NCBI GenBank assembly: GCA_913063035.1
Contig: CAJXYS010000019.1
Span: forward strand, 1-57,092
DNA length: 57,092 nt
Source: an uncultured Maritimibacter sp.
GTDB lineage: Bacteria > Pseudomonadota > Alphaproteobacteria > Rhodobacterales > Rhodobacteraceae
Reading direction: 5' to 3'
Every line of letters begins with the position of its first letter. The first letter of the stretch is position 1. The notes beneath the pieces are model-generated. The model worked only from the letters and a program-made list of their open reading frames with translations. It ran no database searches and was not told where the DNA came from. Shown piece after piece: positions 26,936 to 37,398 of this stretch. A program made the position numbers and the translations under genes.

Positions 26936-27439
26936 ATGCAATCCCTCATCCGCCTGATCCGACGTGCAGAGGTCCTGCCGGTTCTGCTGGCGTCGGTCGC
27001 GCTGTTCGTGCTGATGGTGATGACCTTCGCCGACGTCGTTCTGCGCTCGGCCTTCAACGCCCCGATCGAGGCCGCGACCGAGCTGACGCGCATCCTGATG
27101 GCGATCATCGTCTTCTCGGTCCTGCCCATCGTGTCGGCCCGCAACGATCACATCGCCGTCGACCTGACCGACCCGGTGTTCCGCCGCCTCGGCATCGCCC
27201 GGCTGCGGGACGGGCTGGTGCAGATCGTCTGCGGCGGCCTGCTCTACTGGCCGGTGGAACGGGTGCTGGTCCTGGCCGGGCGCTGGCGCGACTACGGCGA
27301 CGTGACCGAGTATCTCGCCATCCCCGAATTCTACGTGGGCTATTTCATCGCCGCCCTGGCCGGCCTCTCGGGGCTGCTGATGGTGATTTCCGGCCTGCTC
27401 ACCCTGTTTGCCCCGCGTGTTCTGAAGGAAGCGAAATGA
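26936..27439 (+). CDS. TRAP transporter small permease (DctQ type)
   Basis: This 167-residue protein has four transmembrane segments and the DctQ pattern (FADVVLRSAFNAPIEAATELTRILM). It forms the membrane part of the TRAP system together with the large permease encoded next, which it overlaps by four bases (ATGA). CCCGGAGG is the ribosome site. It belongs to the paa-linked transporter. Confidence 0.92.
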   Translation: MQSLIRLIRRAEVLPVLLASVALFVLMVMTFADVVLRSAFNAPIEAATELTRILMAIIVFSVLPIVSARNDHIAVDLTDPVFRRLGIARLRDGLVQIVCGGLLYWPVERVLVLAGRWRDYGDVTEYLAIPEFYVGYFIAALAGLSGLLMVISGLLTLFAPRVLKEAK

Positions 27440-28779
27440 CCGAAGCTCTGATCGGGTTCGCCCTCGTTCTTGTCCTTGTCCTTGCCCGCATGCCCATCGT
27501 CTTCGCGATGGGGATCGTCGGTACCTTCGGCTATGTCTGGGTGCGGGGCGACGGCGGCCTGTTCGATGAGCGGGGCATGACCGCCGCCATGTCGATGGTC
27601 GGCCGGCAGATCACCGACACGGCCCAGAGCTACGGCCTGTCGGTCGTGCCGCTCTTCATCCTCATGGGGCTGTTCGTCAACAAGGGCGGGCTGAGCCGCG
27701 AGCTATACGCCGTGTCCAACGCCTTCCTCGGGCATCTGCGCGGCGGGCTGGCCATGGCCACGGTCATGGCATGCTCGGGCTTTGCCGCGATCTCGGGCTC
27801 GTCTCTGGCGACGGCCGCGACCATGTCCAAGGTCGCGATGCCCGAGATGCGCCGCTACAAGTATTCCGACGAGCTTTCGACCGCCTCCATCGCGGCCGGC
27901 GGCACGCTCGGGATCCTGATCCCGCCCTCGGTGATCCTGGTGATCTACGGCCTGCTGACCGAGACCTCCATCGGCAAGCTGTTCATCGCCGGGATCCTTC
28001 CGGGTCTGCTGGGCGTGGTGTTCTATCTTCTGGCGGTGCGCTGGACGGTCTGGCGCAAGCCCGAAGCCGGCCCGGCGGGCGAGCGCCACGCCTGGCCCGA
28101 ACGGGTGCGCGCGCTGCGGTCGGTCTGGGCGGTTCTGCTGCTGTTCTTCCTCGTGATCGGCGGGCTTTACGGCGCGCTCGATATCTGGCCGCTCAACCTG
28201 ACCTTCTCGCCCACCGAGGCCGCCGGCATGGGGGCGATGGGCGCCTTCCTGATCGCGCTTTTCCGTGGCAATCTCGGCATCCGCGACATGCTCGAGGCTC
28301 TCAAGGAGACGGCCATCACCTCGGCGGCCCTCTTCGCGGTGCTGATCGGTGCGCAGGTCTTCTCGAACTTCGTGAACCTCGCAGGTCTGCCCACCGAACT
28401 GATCACGCTGGTGACCGAGAACGCGGTCTCGCCGATGGCGGTGATGGCGCTGATCCTGCTGATCTACATCGTGCTCGGCATGGTGTTCGAAAGCCTCTCG
28501 ATGCTGCTGCTGACGGTGCCGATCTTCTTCCCGCTGGTGACGGAGCTTGGCTTCGACCCGGTCTGGTTCGGCATCGTGGTCGTGGTGGTCACCGAGATCA
28601 GCCTGATCACCCCGCCGGTGGGACTCAACGTCTTCATCCTGCGCGGCGTCGTGGGCGACGTGACGACGGGCACGATCTTCCGGGGCGTCACGCCGTTCTG
28701 GATCGCCGACATCCTGCGCCTTGCCCTGATCGTGCTGATCCCGGCGCTGGTCCTGTTCCTGCCGAACCAGATGGGCTGA
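27436..28779 (+). CDS. TRAP transporter large permease (DctM type)
   Basis: This 447-residue protein has about twelve transmembrane segments. DctM hallmarks include ACSGFAAISGSSLATAATMSKVAMPEM, GGTLGILIPPSVILVIYG and TEISLITPPVGLNVFILRGV. It imports the ligand with a sodium gradient in characterised TRAP systems. It is flanked by dctQ and paaZ on the same strand and is inferred to be part of phenylacetate uptake. Confidence 0.94.
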   Translation: MTEALIGFALVLVLVLARMPIVFAMGIVGTFGYVWVRGDGGLFDERGMTAAMSMVGRQITDTAQSYGLSVVPLFILMGLFVNKGGLSRELYAVSNAFLGHLRGGLAMATVMACSGFAAISGSSLATAATMSKVAMPEMRRYKYSDELSTASIAAGGTLGILIPPSVILVIYGLLTETSIGKLFIAGILPGLLGVVFYLLAVRWTVWRKPEAGPAGERHAWPERVRALRSVWAVLLLFFLVIGGLYGALDIWPLNLTFSPTEAAGMGAMGAFLIALFRGNLGIRDMLEALKETAITSAALFAVLIGAQVFSNFVNLAGLPTELITLVTENAVSPMAVMALILLIYIVLGMVFESLSMLLLTVPIFFPLVTELGFDPVWFGIVVVVVTEISLITPPVGLNVFILRGVVGDVTTGTIFRGVTPFWIADILRLALIVLIPALVLFLPNQMG

Positions 28780-28802
28780 GCCGCGCACGACCCGACCCGA
28801 TT

Positions 28803-28825
28803 GCCGCCGCGCCGGGCGCGGCGGC
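28803..28825 (+). terminator. Hairpin between dctM and paaZ
   Basis: Stem GCCGCCGCGC (28803-28812) / GCGCGGCGGC (28816-28825) with a 3-base loop, 23 bases past the dctM stop and without a T-run. It could reduce read-through into paaZ. Confidence 0.45.
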
Positions 28826-28888
28826 CGCCCACCGCCCCGGCGGACGGGCGGAGCCTTTCCTGACCTAACCCAGACAGGGGACGACACC

Positions 28889-30919
<2,031 letters not shown>

Positions 30920-30923
30920 GGCG

Positions 30924-31358
30924 TCAGTCCTCGAGATACATGAAGGTGGCGGTGGCAAGTGCCGCCGCCTTCTCCGCGCCCTCGGCGCGCAGGCTCACCC
31001 GCGCCACCGCCATCTTGCGGCCGTTGCTCTCGATATCGACCGTTACCTCGGCCGGTCCGGATAGCGGGCGGATGAAACTGACCGACAGGTCCACCGTGGT
31101 GCAGACGCGGAAACGTCCATTGGCTCCGGAAAGCGCCAGCACCACCGCCGTGTCCGCCACCGCCGCGACCGCCTGGCCGCAAAGCACCCCCTGCCCCGGC
31201 CCGCCGCGCAGGGCAAGCCGCGGGTTTTCCGGCAACCGGAAGCGCGCCTGACGATCCGAAAAGACAAGCGGTTCCAACCCGATCTCCGCCACCCAGGGTG
31301 CAAAGACCTCCTGCAGCAGCCGCTTGGCGTCTTCCGGGCCGAATGCGTCTTGCGTCAT
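30924..31358 (-). CDS. Hotdog-fold thioesterase, PaaI-like
   Basis: This 144-residue hotdog-fold protein (VLCGQAVAAVADTAVVLALSG helix region, TTVDLSVSFIRPL strand, ATATFMYLE end) resembles the PaaI/YdiI thioesterase group, but its active-site loop differs from the paaI product (GGPGQGVLCGQ instead of ICHGG). It ends only 4 bases from the convergent paaZ stop and is divergent from paaX with an 80-base gap. It may hydrolyse a CoA thioester of the pathway; substrate unknown. Confidence 0.8.
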   Translation of the reverse strand: MTQDAFGPEDAKRLLQEVFAPWVAEIGLEPLVFSDRQARFRLPENPRLALRGGPGQGVLCGQAVAAVADTAVVLALSGANGRFRVCTTVDLSVSFIRPLSGPAEVTVDIESNGRKMAVARVSLRAEGAEKAAALATATFMYLED

Positions 31359-31438
31359 GCCGTTTCCTCCCGCTGATGTGAGCCTGCCTCGCGCCGGGGC
31401 GTGTGGCGCTCGGCGCGTTCCCGGTCTATAGCTTCGCC

Positions 31439-32266
31439 ATGAGCCAGGAAACCCGTTCCGACGCAGACCGCATGATCGCGCGCCTTGCCGCGCTTGGCGA
31501 TCTGCGGGTCTGGTCGGTGATCATCACCATCTTCGGCGACGCGGTCCTGCCACGCGGGGGCACCGTCGCGGCGACGACGCTGGCACGCATCGTCGAGCGG
31601 ATGGACATCAAGCCCGAAGCGCTGCGCGTGGCCCTCTTCCGCCTCGCGCGGGACGGGTGGCTCATCCGCACGAAACAGGGCCGGAACAGCTTCTACCGGC
31701 TCTCCGAAAGCGGCATCGCCAACTTCCAGCCGGCGACCAAACGGATCTACGCCGCCGCGCCGGCGCTGCAGGGGCCGTGGTACCTGGCCGTCGCGGACCC
31801 GGGCGGCCCGGACCTGTCGGACGCGATGACCGCGGCGGGATTCCTGCCGGCTCATGGCGGCGTCTTCATCGGCCCGGCGGGGGCCGGCCCGGCGCCGGAG
31901 GGGGTGCTGGTCGCCGAAGGCGAGCTGCCCCGCCTGCCGGACTGGCTGCGCGCCGCCTTCGGCCCGCCGGACCTCGCGGCCGATTACGCGCGGCTTTCCG
32001 ACGGGCTCGCCGCGCTCCGGGCCGATCTGGAAAAAGGCCCGCCGCCCGACCCCCTCGACGCGGTGGCGCTGCGAACCCTGGTGGTGCACCAGTGGCGCCG
32101 GCTCCTGCTGCGCCATCCCGACTTGCCGGAGAGATTCTTTCCCCGCGACTGGCCGGGCGAGACCTGCCGGGCGCGGGTGCTGGCGCTCCACGCGGCGCTG
32201 ACGCCGTTGGCCCGTCCCTGGCTCGACGCCGAGATCGGCGCCTCCGAACCGGCACGCGGCCGGTGA
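31439..32266 (+). CDS. paaX: PaaX-family transcriptional regulator
   Basis: This 275-residue protein has the PaaX winged-helix N-terminus (LRVWSVIITIFGDAVLPRGG, then IKPEALRVALFRLARDGWL) and the PaaX C-terminal domain with LRTLVVHQWRRLLLRHPDLPE. PaaX represses paa genes in Gammaproteobacteria and responds to phenylacetyl-CoA. Finding it here together with TetR-type PaaR means the cluster has two regulators. I chose ATG 31439, where the family alignment begins; an in-frame start at 31403 is less likely. Confidence 0.93.
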   Translation: MSQETRSDADRMIARLAALGDLRVWSVIITIFGDAVLPRGGTVAATTLARIVERMDIKPEALRVALFRLARDGWLIRTKQGRNSFYRLSESGIANFQPATKRIYAAAPALQGPWYLAVADPGGPDLSDAMTAAGFLPAHGGVFIGPAGAGPAPEGVLVAEGELPRLPDWLRAAFGPPDLAADYARLSDGLAALRADLEKGPPPDPLDAVALRTLVVHQWRRLLLRHPDLPERFFPRDWPGETCRARVLALHAALTPLARPWLDAEIGASEPARGR

Positions 32267-32329
32267 CCGCATCGCCGCGCGCCCATCCCCACCCTAGAGT
32301 GTGACGCGGAGCCTGACCGGAACCCCGAG

Positions 32330-34519
32330 ATGATGCAGACGCCCCTTCCCCTGACCCGTGACATCGTCCTGATCGGCGGCGGCCACGCCCATGCGCTGGT
32401 GCTGCTCAAATGGGCGATGGCGCCCTTGCCGGGGGCGCGGCTGACGCTGATCAACCCCGCGCCGACAGCCCCCTACACCGGGATGCTGCCGGGGCACGTG
32501 GCCGGCCACTACCCGCGCGAGGCGCTGGAAATCGACCTCGTCCGGCTCGCCCGGCACGCCGGGGCGCGCCTTGTCCTGGGGCGCGCGAGCGGCATCGACC
32601 GGCAGGCCCGGCGGGTGCAGCTGCCCGGACGCGCCGATATCGCCTATGACATCGCGTCGCTCGACATCGGCATCACCTCCGACATGCCCGGCTTGCCGGG
32701 CTTTGCCGAACACGGGCACGCCGCCAAGCCGCTCGGGCCATTCGCCGACGCCTGGGCACGATTCGTGGACGCGGCCGCTGCCGGCGCGGTGCCGGCCCGC
32801 GCGGTCATGATCGGCGGCGGGGTCGGCGGGGTCGAGCTGGCCATGGCGATGGCCTGGCGGCTGCGCCAGGCCGGCTGCCGAGACGCCGAGGTGACGGTGG
32901 TCGAAGCGGCGGGCGAGGTGCTGCGCGACCTGCATCCGGGCGCGCGGGCCGCACTGCGCCACCGGATGCAGCGGCTGGGCCTTCATCTGCGAACCCGCAC
33001 CCAGGTGACCGCGCTGCGCGACGACCGCGTCGTGCTGGCGGGCGGCGAAAGCCTGCCCTCGGCCTTCACGGCGGGGGCGGCCGGGGCGCGCCCGCAGGAC
33101 TGGCTCGGCGGCACGGGGCTGCACCTGACCGACGGTTTCGTGACCGTCGACCGGCAGTTGCGCTCGGTCACCGACCCGGCAATCTTCGCCGTGGGCGATT
33201 GCGCGCATCTCTCCCACGCGCCGCGCCCGAAGGCCGGCGTCTACGCCGTGCGCGCCGCGCCGGTGCTCTATCGCAACCTGCGCGCCGCCGCGTCGGGGCG
33301 GCGCCTGCGCAGCTTCCGGCCGCAGGCGGACTACCTGAAACTCATCTCCGCCGGGGACCGGGACGCGGTGGCCGACAAGTTCGGCCTGCGCGCCGGCGGG
33401 CGCCTGCTCTGGCGGCTCAAGGACCGAATCGACCGCCGCTTCATGGCCCGCTTCCAGGAGCTGCCCGAGATGACGCCGCCACCGCTCCCGCGGGAAACCG
33501 CCGAGGGCGTGCGCAGCGCGCTGGCCGGCGGCAAGCCGCTTTGCGGTGGCTGCGGCGCGAAGGTCGGCAAGGCAGACCTCGCCGCGGCGCTCGCGGCCCT
33601 GCCGTCGCCCCGGCGCGGCGACGTGCTGTCGGGGCCGGGCGACGACGCCGCGATCCTGGCCCATGGCGACGGCGCGCAGGTCTTCACCACCGATCACCTG
33701 CGCGCCTTCGTGGACGATCCCTGGCTGCTGGCGCAGATCACCGCCGTCCATGCCATGGGCGACATCTGGGCCATGGGCGGCAACCCGCAGGCGGCCCTGA
33801 CCCAGGTGATCCTCCCGCGTATGTCGGACCGGCTGCAGGCCGAGACCCTGCGCGAGATCCTCGCCGCCGCGGCCGAAACCTTCGGCGCGGCCGGTGCCGA
33901 CGTCGTGGGCGGGCACAGCTCGATCGGGGCGGAACTCACGATCGGCTACAGCGTGACCGGGCTCGTGGCCGGCCGTCCCATCGGGCAGGACGGTGCCCGC
34001 CCCGGCGACGCGCTCATCCTGACGAAGCCCATCGGCAGCGGCACGATCCTCGCCGCCGAGATGGCGAGGGCGGCCCGTGGCGACTGGGTCGCGGCCGCCT
34101 ATGACGTGATGGCCCGCCCGCAGGACCGGGCCGCCCGGATCCTCGCGGGCGCCCATGCCATGACCGACGTCACCGGCTTCGGCCTGGCCGGTCACCTGAT
34201 GGGGATTTGCGCCGCCTCCGGCGTGGCGGCGCGGCTCGAACTGGACCGGATCCCGCTGCTCGCCGGGGCGGAAACGCTTGCGGCCGCGGGCACGCGCTCG
34301 ACGCTCTGGGAGTCGAATGCCGGCCAGTCGGGCCGCGTATCGCGCCCCGACGGGCCGCGCGGCGATCTGCTCTTCGATCCGCAGACGGCGGGCGGGTTGC
34401 TGGCCGCCCTGCCGCAGGCTGCCGCCCGGTCAACGCTCACCCGCCTCCATGACGCCGGCGAGACCGCCGCCATCATCGGCGAGATCATCGACGGCGCGCC
34501 CTGGATCGAGGCGCGCTGA
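32330..34519 (+). CDS. selD: Selenide, water dikinase fused to an NADH-dehydrogenase-like flavoprotein domain
   Basis: This 729-residue fusion has an N-terminal half (about 8-350) that is a pyridine-nucleotide-disulfide-type FAD protein (VLIGGGHAHALVLLKWA, MIGGGVGGVELAMAMAW, FAVGDCAHL). The C-terminal half (about 398-729) is SelD, with the catalytic Cys in CGGCGAKVGK at about 404-410 and conserved DDAAI, THAMGD-like HAMGDIWAMGG and GGHSSIG segments. SelD makes selenophosphate from selenide and ATP. The catalytic position is Cys, not selenocysteine. The N-terminal domain may reduce a selenium precursor or sense redox; its role is unproven. The selenouridine synthase next door (convergent) is the likely user. 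Confidence 0.94.
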   Translation: MMQTPLPLTRDIVLIGGGHAHALVLLKWAMAPLPGARLTLINPAPTAPYTGMLPGHVAGHYPREALEIDLVRLARHAGARLVLGRASGIDRQARRVQLPGRADIAYDIASLDIGITSDMPGLPGFAEHGHAAKPLGPFADAWARFVDAAAAGAVPARAVMIGGGVGGVELAMAMAWRLRQAGCRDAEVTVVEAAGEVLRDLHPGARAALRHRMQRLGLHLRTRTQVTALRDDRVVLAGGESLPSAFTAGAAGARPQDWLGGTGLHLTDGFVTVDRQLRSVTDPAIFAVGDCAHLSHAPRPKAGVYAVRAAPVLYRNLRAAASGRRLRSFRPQADYLKLISAGDRDAVADKFGLRAGGRLLWRLKDRIDRRFMARFQELPEMTPPPLPRETAEGVRSALAGGKPLCGGCGAKVGKADLAAALAALPSPRRGDVLSGPGDDAAILAHGDGAQVFTTDHLRAFVDDPWLLAQITAVHAMGDIWAMGGNPQAALTQVILPRMSDRLQAETLREILAAAAETFGAAGADVVGGHSSIGAELTIGYSVTGLVAGRPIGQDGARPGDALILTKPIGSGTILAAEMARAARGDWVAAAYDVMARPQDRAARILAGAHAMTDVTGFGLAGHLMGICAASGVAARLELDRIPLLAGAETLAAAGTRSTLWESNAGQSGRVSRPDGPRGDLLFDPQTAGGLLAALPQAAARSTLTRLHDAGETAAIIGEIIDGAPWIEAR

Positions 34520-34540
34520 GCCGCTGCGCGGCGATTCCAT

Positions 34541-34618
34541 GCCTCCGGCGGGGATATTTTTCCACTTGGAGGGACACGCCTGGCTTCCAAGTGGTCGAAG
34601 TATCCTCGCGCCGGAGGC
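34541..34618. repeat. Long palindromic repeat, copy 2
   Basis: Left arm GCCTCCGGCGGGGATA (34541-34556) is identical to copy 1. Inner arms are CCACTTGGA (34562-34570) and TCCAAGTGG (34586-34594). The right arm (34601-34618) is imperfect, with TATCCTCGCGCCGGAGGC. It lies between the convergent stops of selD and the selenouridine synthase, where it could act as a two-way terminator. Confidence 0.85.
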
Positions 34619-34631
34619 GCGAAACCCCGGC

Positions 34632-35696
34632 TCAGCGGCCGGCCACCAGCGCGGCGATGCGGGGCAGGAGCCGCTCGGCCGCGCGCGCGATCCCGGTCTC
34701 CGACAGGTCGTCCAGCGTGACCCGCGTCTCGCGGGGCGACGCCATCCGGCGGCGGTGCTTGGCATAGCGCGGGTCGTAGTGCTCGGCCATCAGGTCGCGC
34801 GCCAGGGTCTCGAACGCGCCGGAGCCGGCAAGGCCGCGCCAATGCGCGATCGTGGCCGCGGCATGCATCGGGCGCATCCGCTCGATCGTCTCCGCCAGCG
34901 CCGCCGGGTCCCCCGCCAGATCGGCATAGGCGCGCGCGAGGTAGCGCGCCCGCTCGTCGAGGCAGGCGGAAAGCGTGATCCGCGGGGCCGCCTTCATCGC
35001 CTTCCAGAGCGATGGCGGCAGGATACGCTCACCGACCCTGCTCGACTCGGCCTCCACGATCACCGGGCGTGCCGGATCGAGTGCCGCGATATCCATCGCC
35101 AGGCTGCTTTCGAAGGCCTTCTGTCCCGGCTGTCCGCCGGTCCGCGCGCCGAAAAGCGATCCGCGGTGATTGGCACGCCCTTCGAGGTCGAGCACCTGCA
35201 CGTCGCGTGCGGCCAGCGCATGCAGGATGTCCGTCTTGGCCGTGCCGGTATTGCCGTCGAGCAGCACGACGGGGGCGGGGAAATCCTGCGTGTACAGGGC
35301 TTCGGACACCAGCCGGCGATAGCTGCGATAGCCACCGTCCAAAAGCTCGACCCGCCAGCCGATCTGCGCCAGGATCGACGCGAAGCCCCCCGAGCGCTGC
35401 CCGCCCCGCCAGCAATAGACCAGCGGCCGGTAGCCGCCATGCTTCCCCGCCAGCGCCGTTTCGAGATGGTGCGCGGCGTTGCGCGCCACCAGCGCGGCGC
35501 CGATCTTGCGAGCCTTGAAGGGATCGTCCTGCACGTAGATCGTGCCGACCCGCGCACGCTCCGCGTCGCTGAGCACGGGCAGGTTGACGGCGCCGGGCAG
35601 GTGATCCTCGGCATATTCCGAGGGACTGCGGACGTCGATGATCTCGTCGAAGGGCAGCGCCGCCAGGTCGGCGAGCGCGGTGAGTCTGAGGGCCAT
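34632..35696 (-). CDS. selU: tRNA 2-selenouridine synthase
   Basis: This 354-residue MnmH/YbbB/SelU protein replaces sulfur by selenium in the wobble 2-thiouridine of certain tRNAs, using selenophosphate. The N-terminal rhodanese domain (DEIIDVRSPSEYAEDHLPGA) has the active Cys in YCWRGGQRSGG. A P-loop follows, LLDGNTGTAKTDIL, slightly unusual in having Ala where the motif normally has Gly. I chose ATG 35696; upstream in-frame codons are not family-like. It converges on selD, its cofactor supplier. No selA or selB is in the window. Confidence 0.94.
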   Translation of the reverse strand: MALRLTALADLAALPFDEIIDVRSPSEYAEDHLPGAVNLPVLSDAERARVGTIYVQDDPFKARKIGAALVARNAAHHLETALAGKHGGYRPLVYCWRGGQRSGGFASILAQIGWRVELLDGGYRSYRRLVSEALYTQDFPAPVVLLDGNTGTAKTDILHALAARDVQVLDLEGRANHRGSLFGARTGGQPGQKAFESSLAMDIAALDPARPVIVEAESSRVGERILPPSLWKAMKAAPRITLSACLDERARYLARAYADLAGDPAALAETIERMRPMHAAATIAHWRGLAGSGAFETLARDLMAEHYDPRYAKHRRRMASPRETRVTLDDLSETGIARAAERLLPRIAALVAGR

Positions 35697-35827
35697 GTCG
35701 CTGACATAGCGCCGCGCCCGGGCACATGGAAGCCCGCGCGGAACCGCCCCCGGGGCGCGCGGCGTTTCCATTCCACGCGGTCGTCGGGCTATGATGCGGG
35801 CGGCCGCCCCAGGAAAGGATGCCCGCG

Positions 35828-36403
35828 ATGCCGGAAAGCGCATACCAGAAAAGGCGTGACTTCTCGCGGACCCCGGAACCCGACAGGGACAAGCCACCCG
35901 GCGGGGACGATCCGCTCTTCGTCATCCAGAAACATGACGCCTCGACGCTTCATTACGACTTCAGGCTCGAGGTGGACGGAACCCTCAAGTCCTGGGCGAT
36001 CCCGAAAGGTCCCTCGACCGATCCCCGCGAGAAGCGGCTCGCCGTGATGACCGAGGATCACCCGCGCGCCTATGCCGATTTCGAAGGCGTGATCCCCGAG
36101 GGCGAATACGGCGCCGGGACGGTGCTGATCTGGGACCGCGGCCGCTACGAGAACATCACCCGGAAAGAGGATGGCCTGCGCGCGATCGGCGACGCGCTGA
36201 AGGACGGTCATCTGCTGGTGCGGCTGCACGGCGAAAAGCTCAGCGGCGGCTACGCGCTCCAGCGCATGGAAGGCGACGACTGGCTGCTGATCAAGATGGA
36301 CGACGACGCGGCCGATGCCCGGCGCAACCCGGTCTCGACCGAACCCGACTCCGTGGCGAGCGGGCGCAGCCTCGAGGAGATCGCGGCGGAGGCCGGGGCA
36401 TGA
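35828..36403 (+). CDS. LigD 3'-phosphoesterase domain as a separate protein
   Basis: This 191-residue stand-alone version of the end-processing domain of DNA ligase D trims 3'-phosphate and 3'-ribonucleoside ends in non-homologous end joining. The metal and catalytic residues are intact: His36, His42 and Asp44 in KHDASTLHYDFRLE, and His78 in MTEDHPRAYA. The AGGAAAGGA ribosome site favours ATG 35828 over 35819. It overlaps the ligase gene by four bases. Confidence 0.92.
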   Translation: MPESAYQKRRDFSRTPEPDRDKPPGGDDPLFVIQKHDASTLHYDFRLEVDGTLKSWAIPKGPSTDPREKRLAVMTEDHPRAYADFEGVIPEGEYGAGTVLIWDRGRYENITRKEDGLRAIGDALKDGHLLVRLHGEKLSGGYALQRMEGDDWLLIKMDDDAADARRNPVSTEPDSVASGRSLEEIAAEAGA

Positions 36404-37398
36404 GCGCGCTCGACCGGCTCTCGCCGGCGGTGCGCGCCGCGCTGCCGGAGGCCGCGGCGCCGGGCTGGACCGCGCCCATGCTGGCGGTGCTGACCGACAG
36501 CCCCTTTTCCGACGCCGGCTGGGTCTATGAACGCAAGCTGGACGGCGAACGCGCGCTCGTTTTCATCGCGGACGGGCGTGCGCGGCTCATGACCCGCAAC
36601 CGGAAATGCCTGAACGACACCTATCCCGAGCTTGTCGATGCGCTCGAGGCGGCCGCCCCGCGCGACGCCATCCTCGACGGCGAGATTGTCGCCTTCGACG
36701 GGCGGGTCAGCAGTTTCGCGCGGCTGCAGAAACGGATGCAGATCAAGGATCCGGCGGCGGCCCGGCGAAGCCCGGTACGCGTCTGGCTCTATCTTTTCGA
36801 CATCCTGCACCTTGACCGGCGCAAGCTGGACGGCCTGCCGCTCAGGGATCGGAAAAAGCTGTTGCGGGCGGCGGTCGACTGGGACGACCCGCTGCGTTTC
36901 ACCCCGCACCGGAACGAAACCGGGCTGGACTATTACAGGGAGGCCTGCGCCAGGGGGTGGGAGGGCGTGATCGCCAAGCGGGCCGACGCGCCCTATGCCC
37001 ATCGCCGGTCGCGCGACTGGCTCAAGTTCAAATGCAGCCAGGGCCAGGAGCTGGTGATCGGCGGCTTCACCGCGCCCCAGGGGGCGCGGACCGGCTTCGG
37101 CGCGCTGCTGGTGGGCTATTACGAGGATGGAGACCTGCGCTACGCGGGCAAGGTCGGCACCGGCTACGACGATGAGACGCTGGAGCGGCTCCATGATCGC
37201 ATGTGCGAGATCACCCGCGCGGACAGCCCCTTTGCCGATCCGGTGGATGACGGCGACGTGACGTGGATCGATCCGGAACTCGTCGGGGCGTTCGGATTCA
37301 CCGAGTGGACGGAGGCAGGCAAGCTGCGCCATCCGCGGTTCCTGGGCCTGCGCCGGGACAAGCCGGCGGGCGAGGTGGTGCGGGAGCGTCCGGCATGA
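36400..37398 (+). CDS. ligD: ATP-dependent DNA ligase (LigD ligase domain as a separate protein)
   Basis: This 332-residue ligase has adenylation Lys46 in YERKLDGER, motif III in DGEIVAFDG, IIIa YLFDILHLD, IV EGVIAKR and V WLKFKC, followed by an OB-fold (FGALLVGYYEDGDLRYAGKVGTGY). It seals breaks after end processing. It is translated in series with the phosphoesterase before it and the polymerase after it (ATGA overlap on both sides), so the three are expressed as a unit. Confidence 0.94.
   Translation: MSALDRLSPAVRAALPEAAAPGWTAPMLAVLTDSPFSDAGWVYERKLDGERALVFIADGRARLMTRNRKCLNDTYPELVDALEAAAPRDAILDGEIVAFDGRVSSFARLQKRMQIKDPAAARRSPVRVWLYLFDILHLDRRKLDGLPLRDRKKLLRAAVDWDDPLRFTPHRNETGLDYYREACARGWEGVIAKRADAPYAHRRSRDWLKFKCSQGQELVIGGFTAPQGARTGFGALLVGYYEDGDLRYAGKVGTGYDDETLERLHDRMCEITRADSPFADPVDDGDVTWIDPELVGAFGFTEWTEAGKLRHPRFLGLRRDKPAGEVVRERPA

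Noticed and set aside
33540-33570. Possible selenocysteine in SelD
   Set aside because: The catalytic motif is encoded with TGC/TGT cysteine codons; no in-frame TGA is present there.
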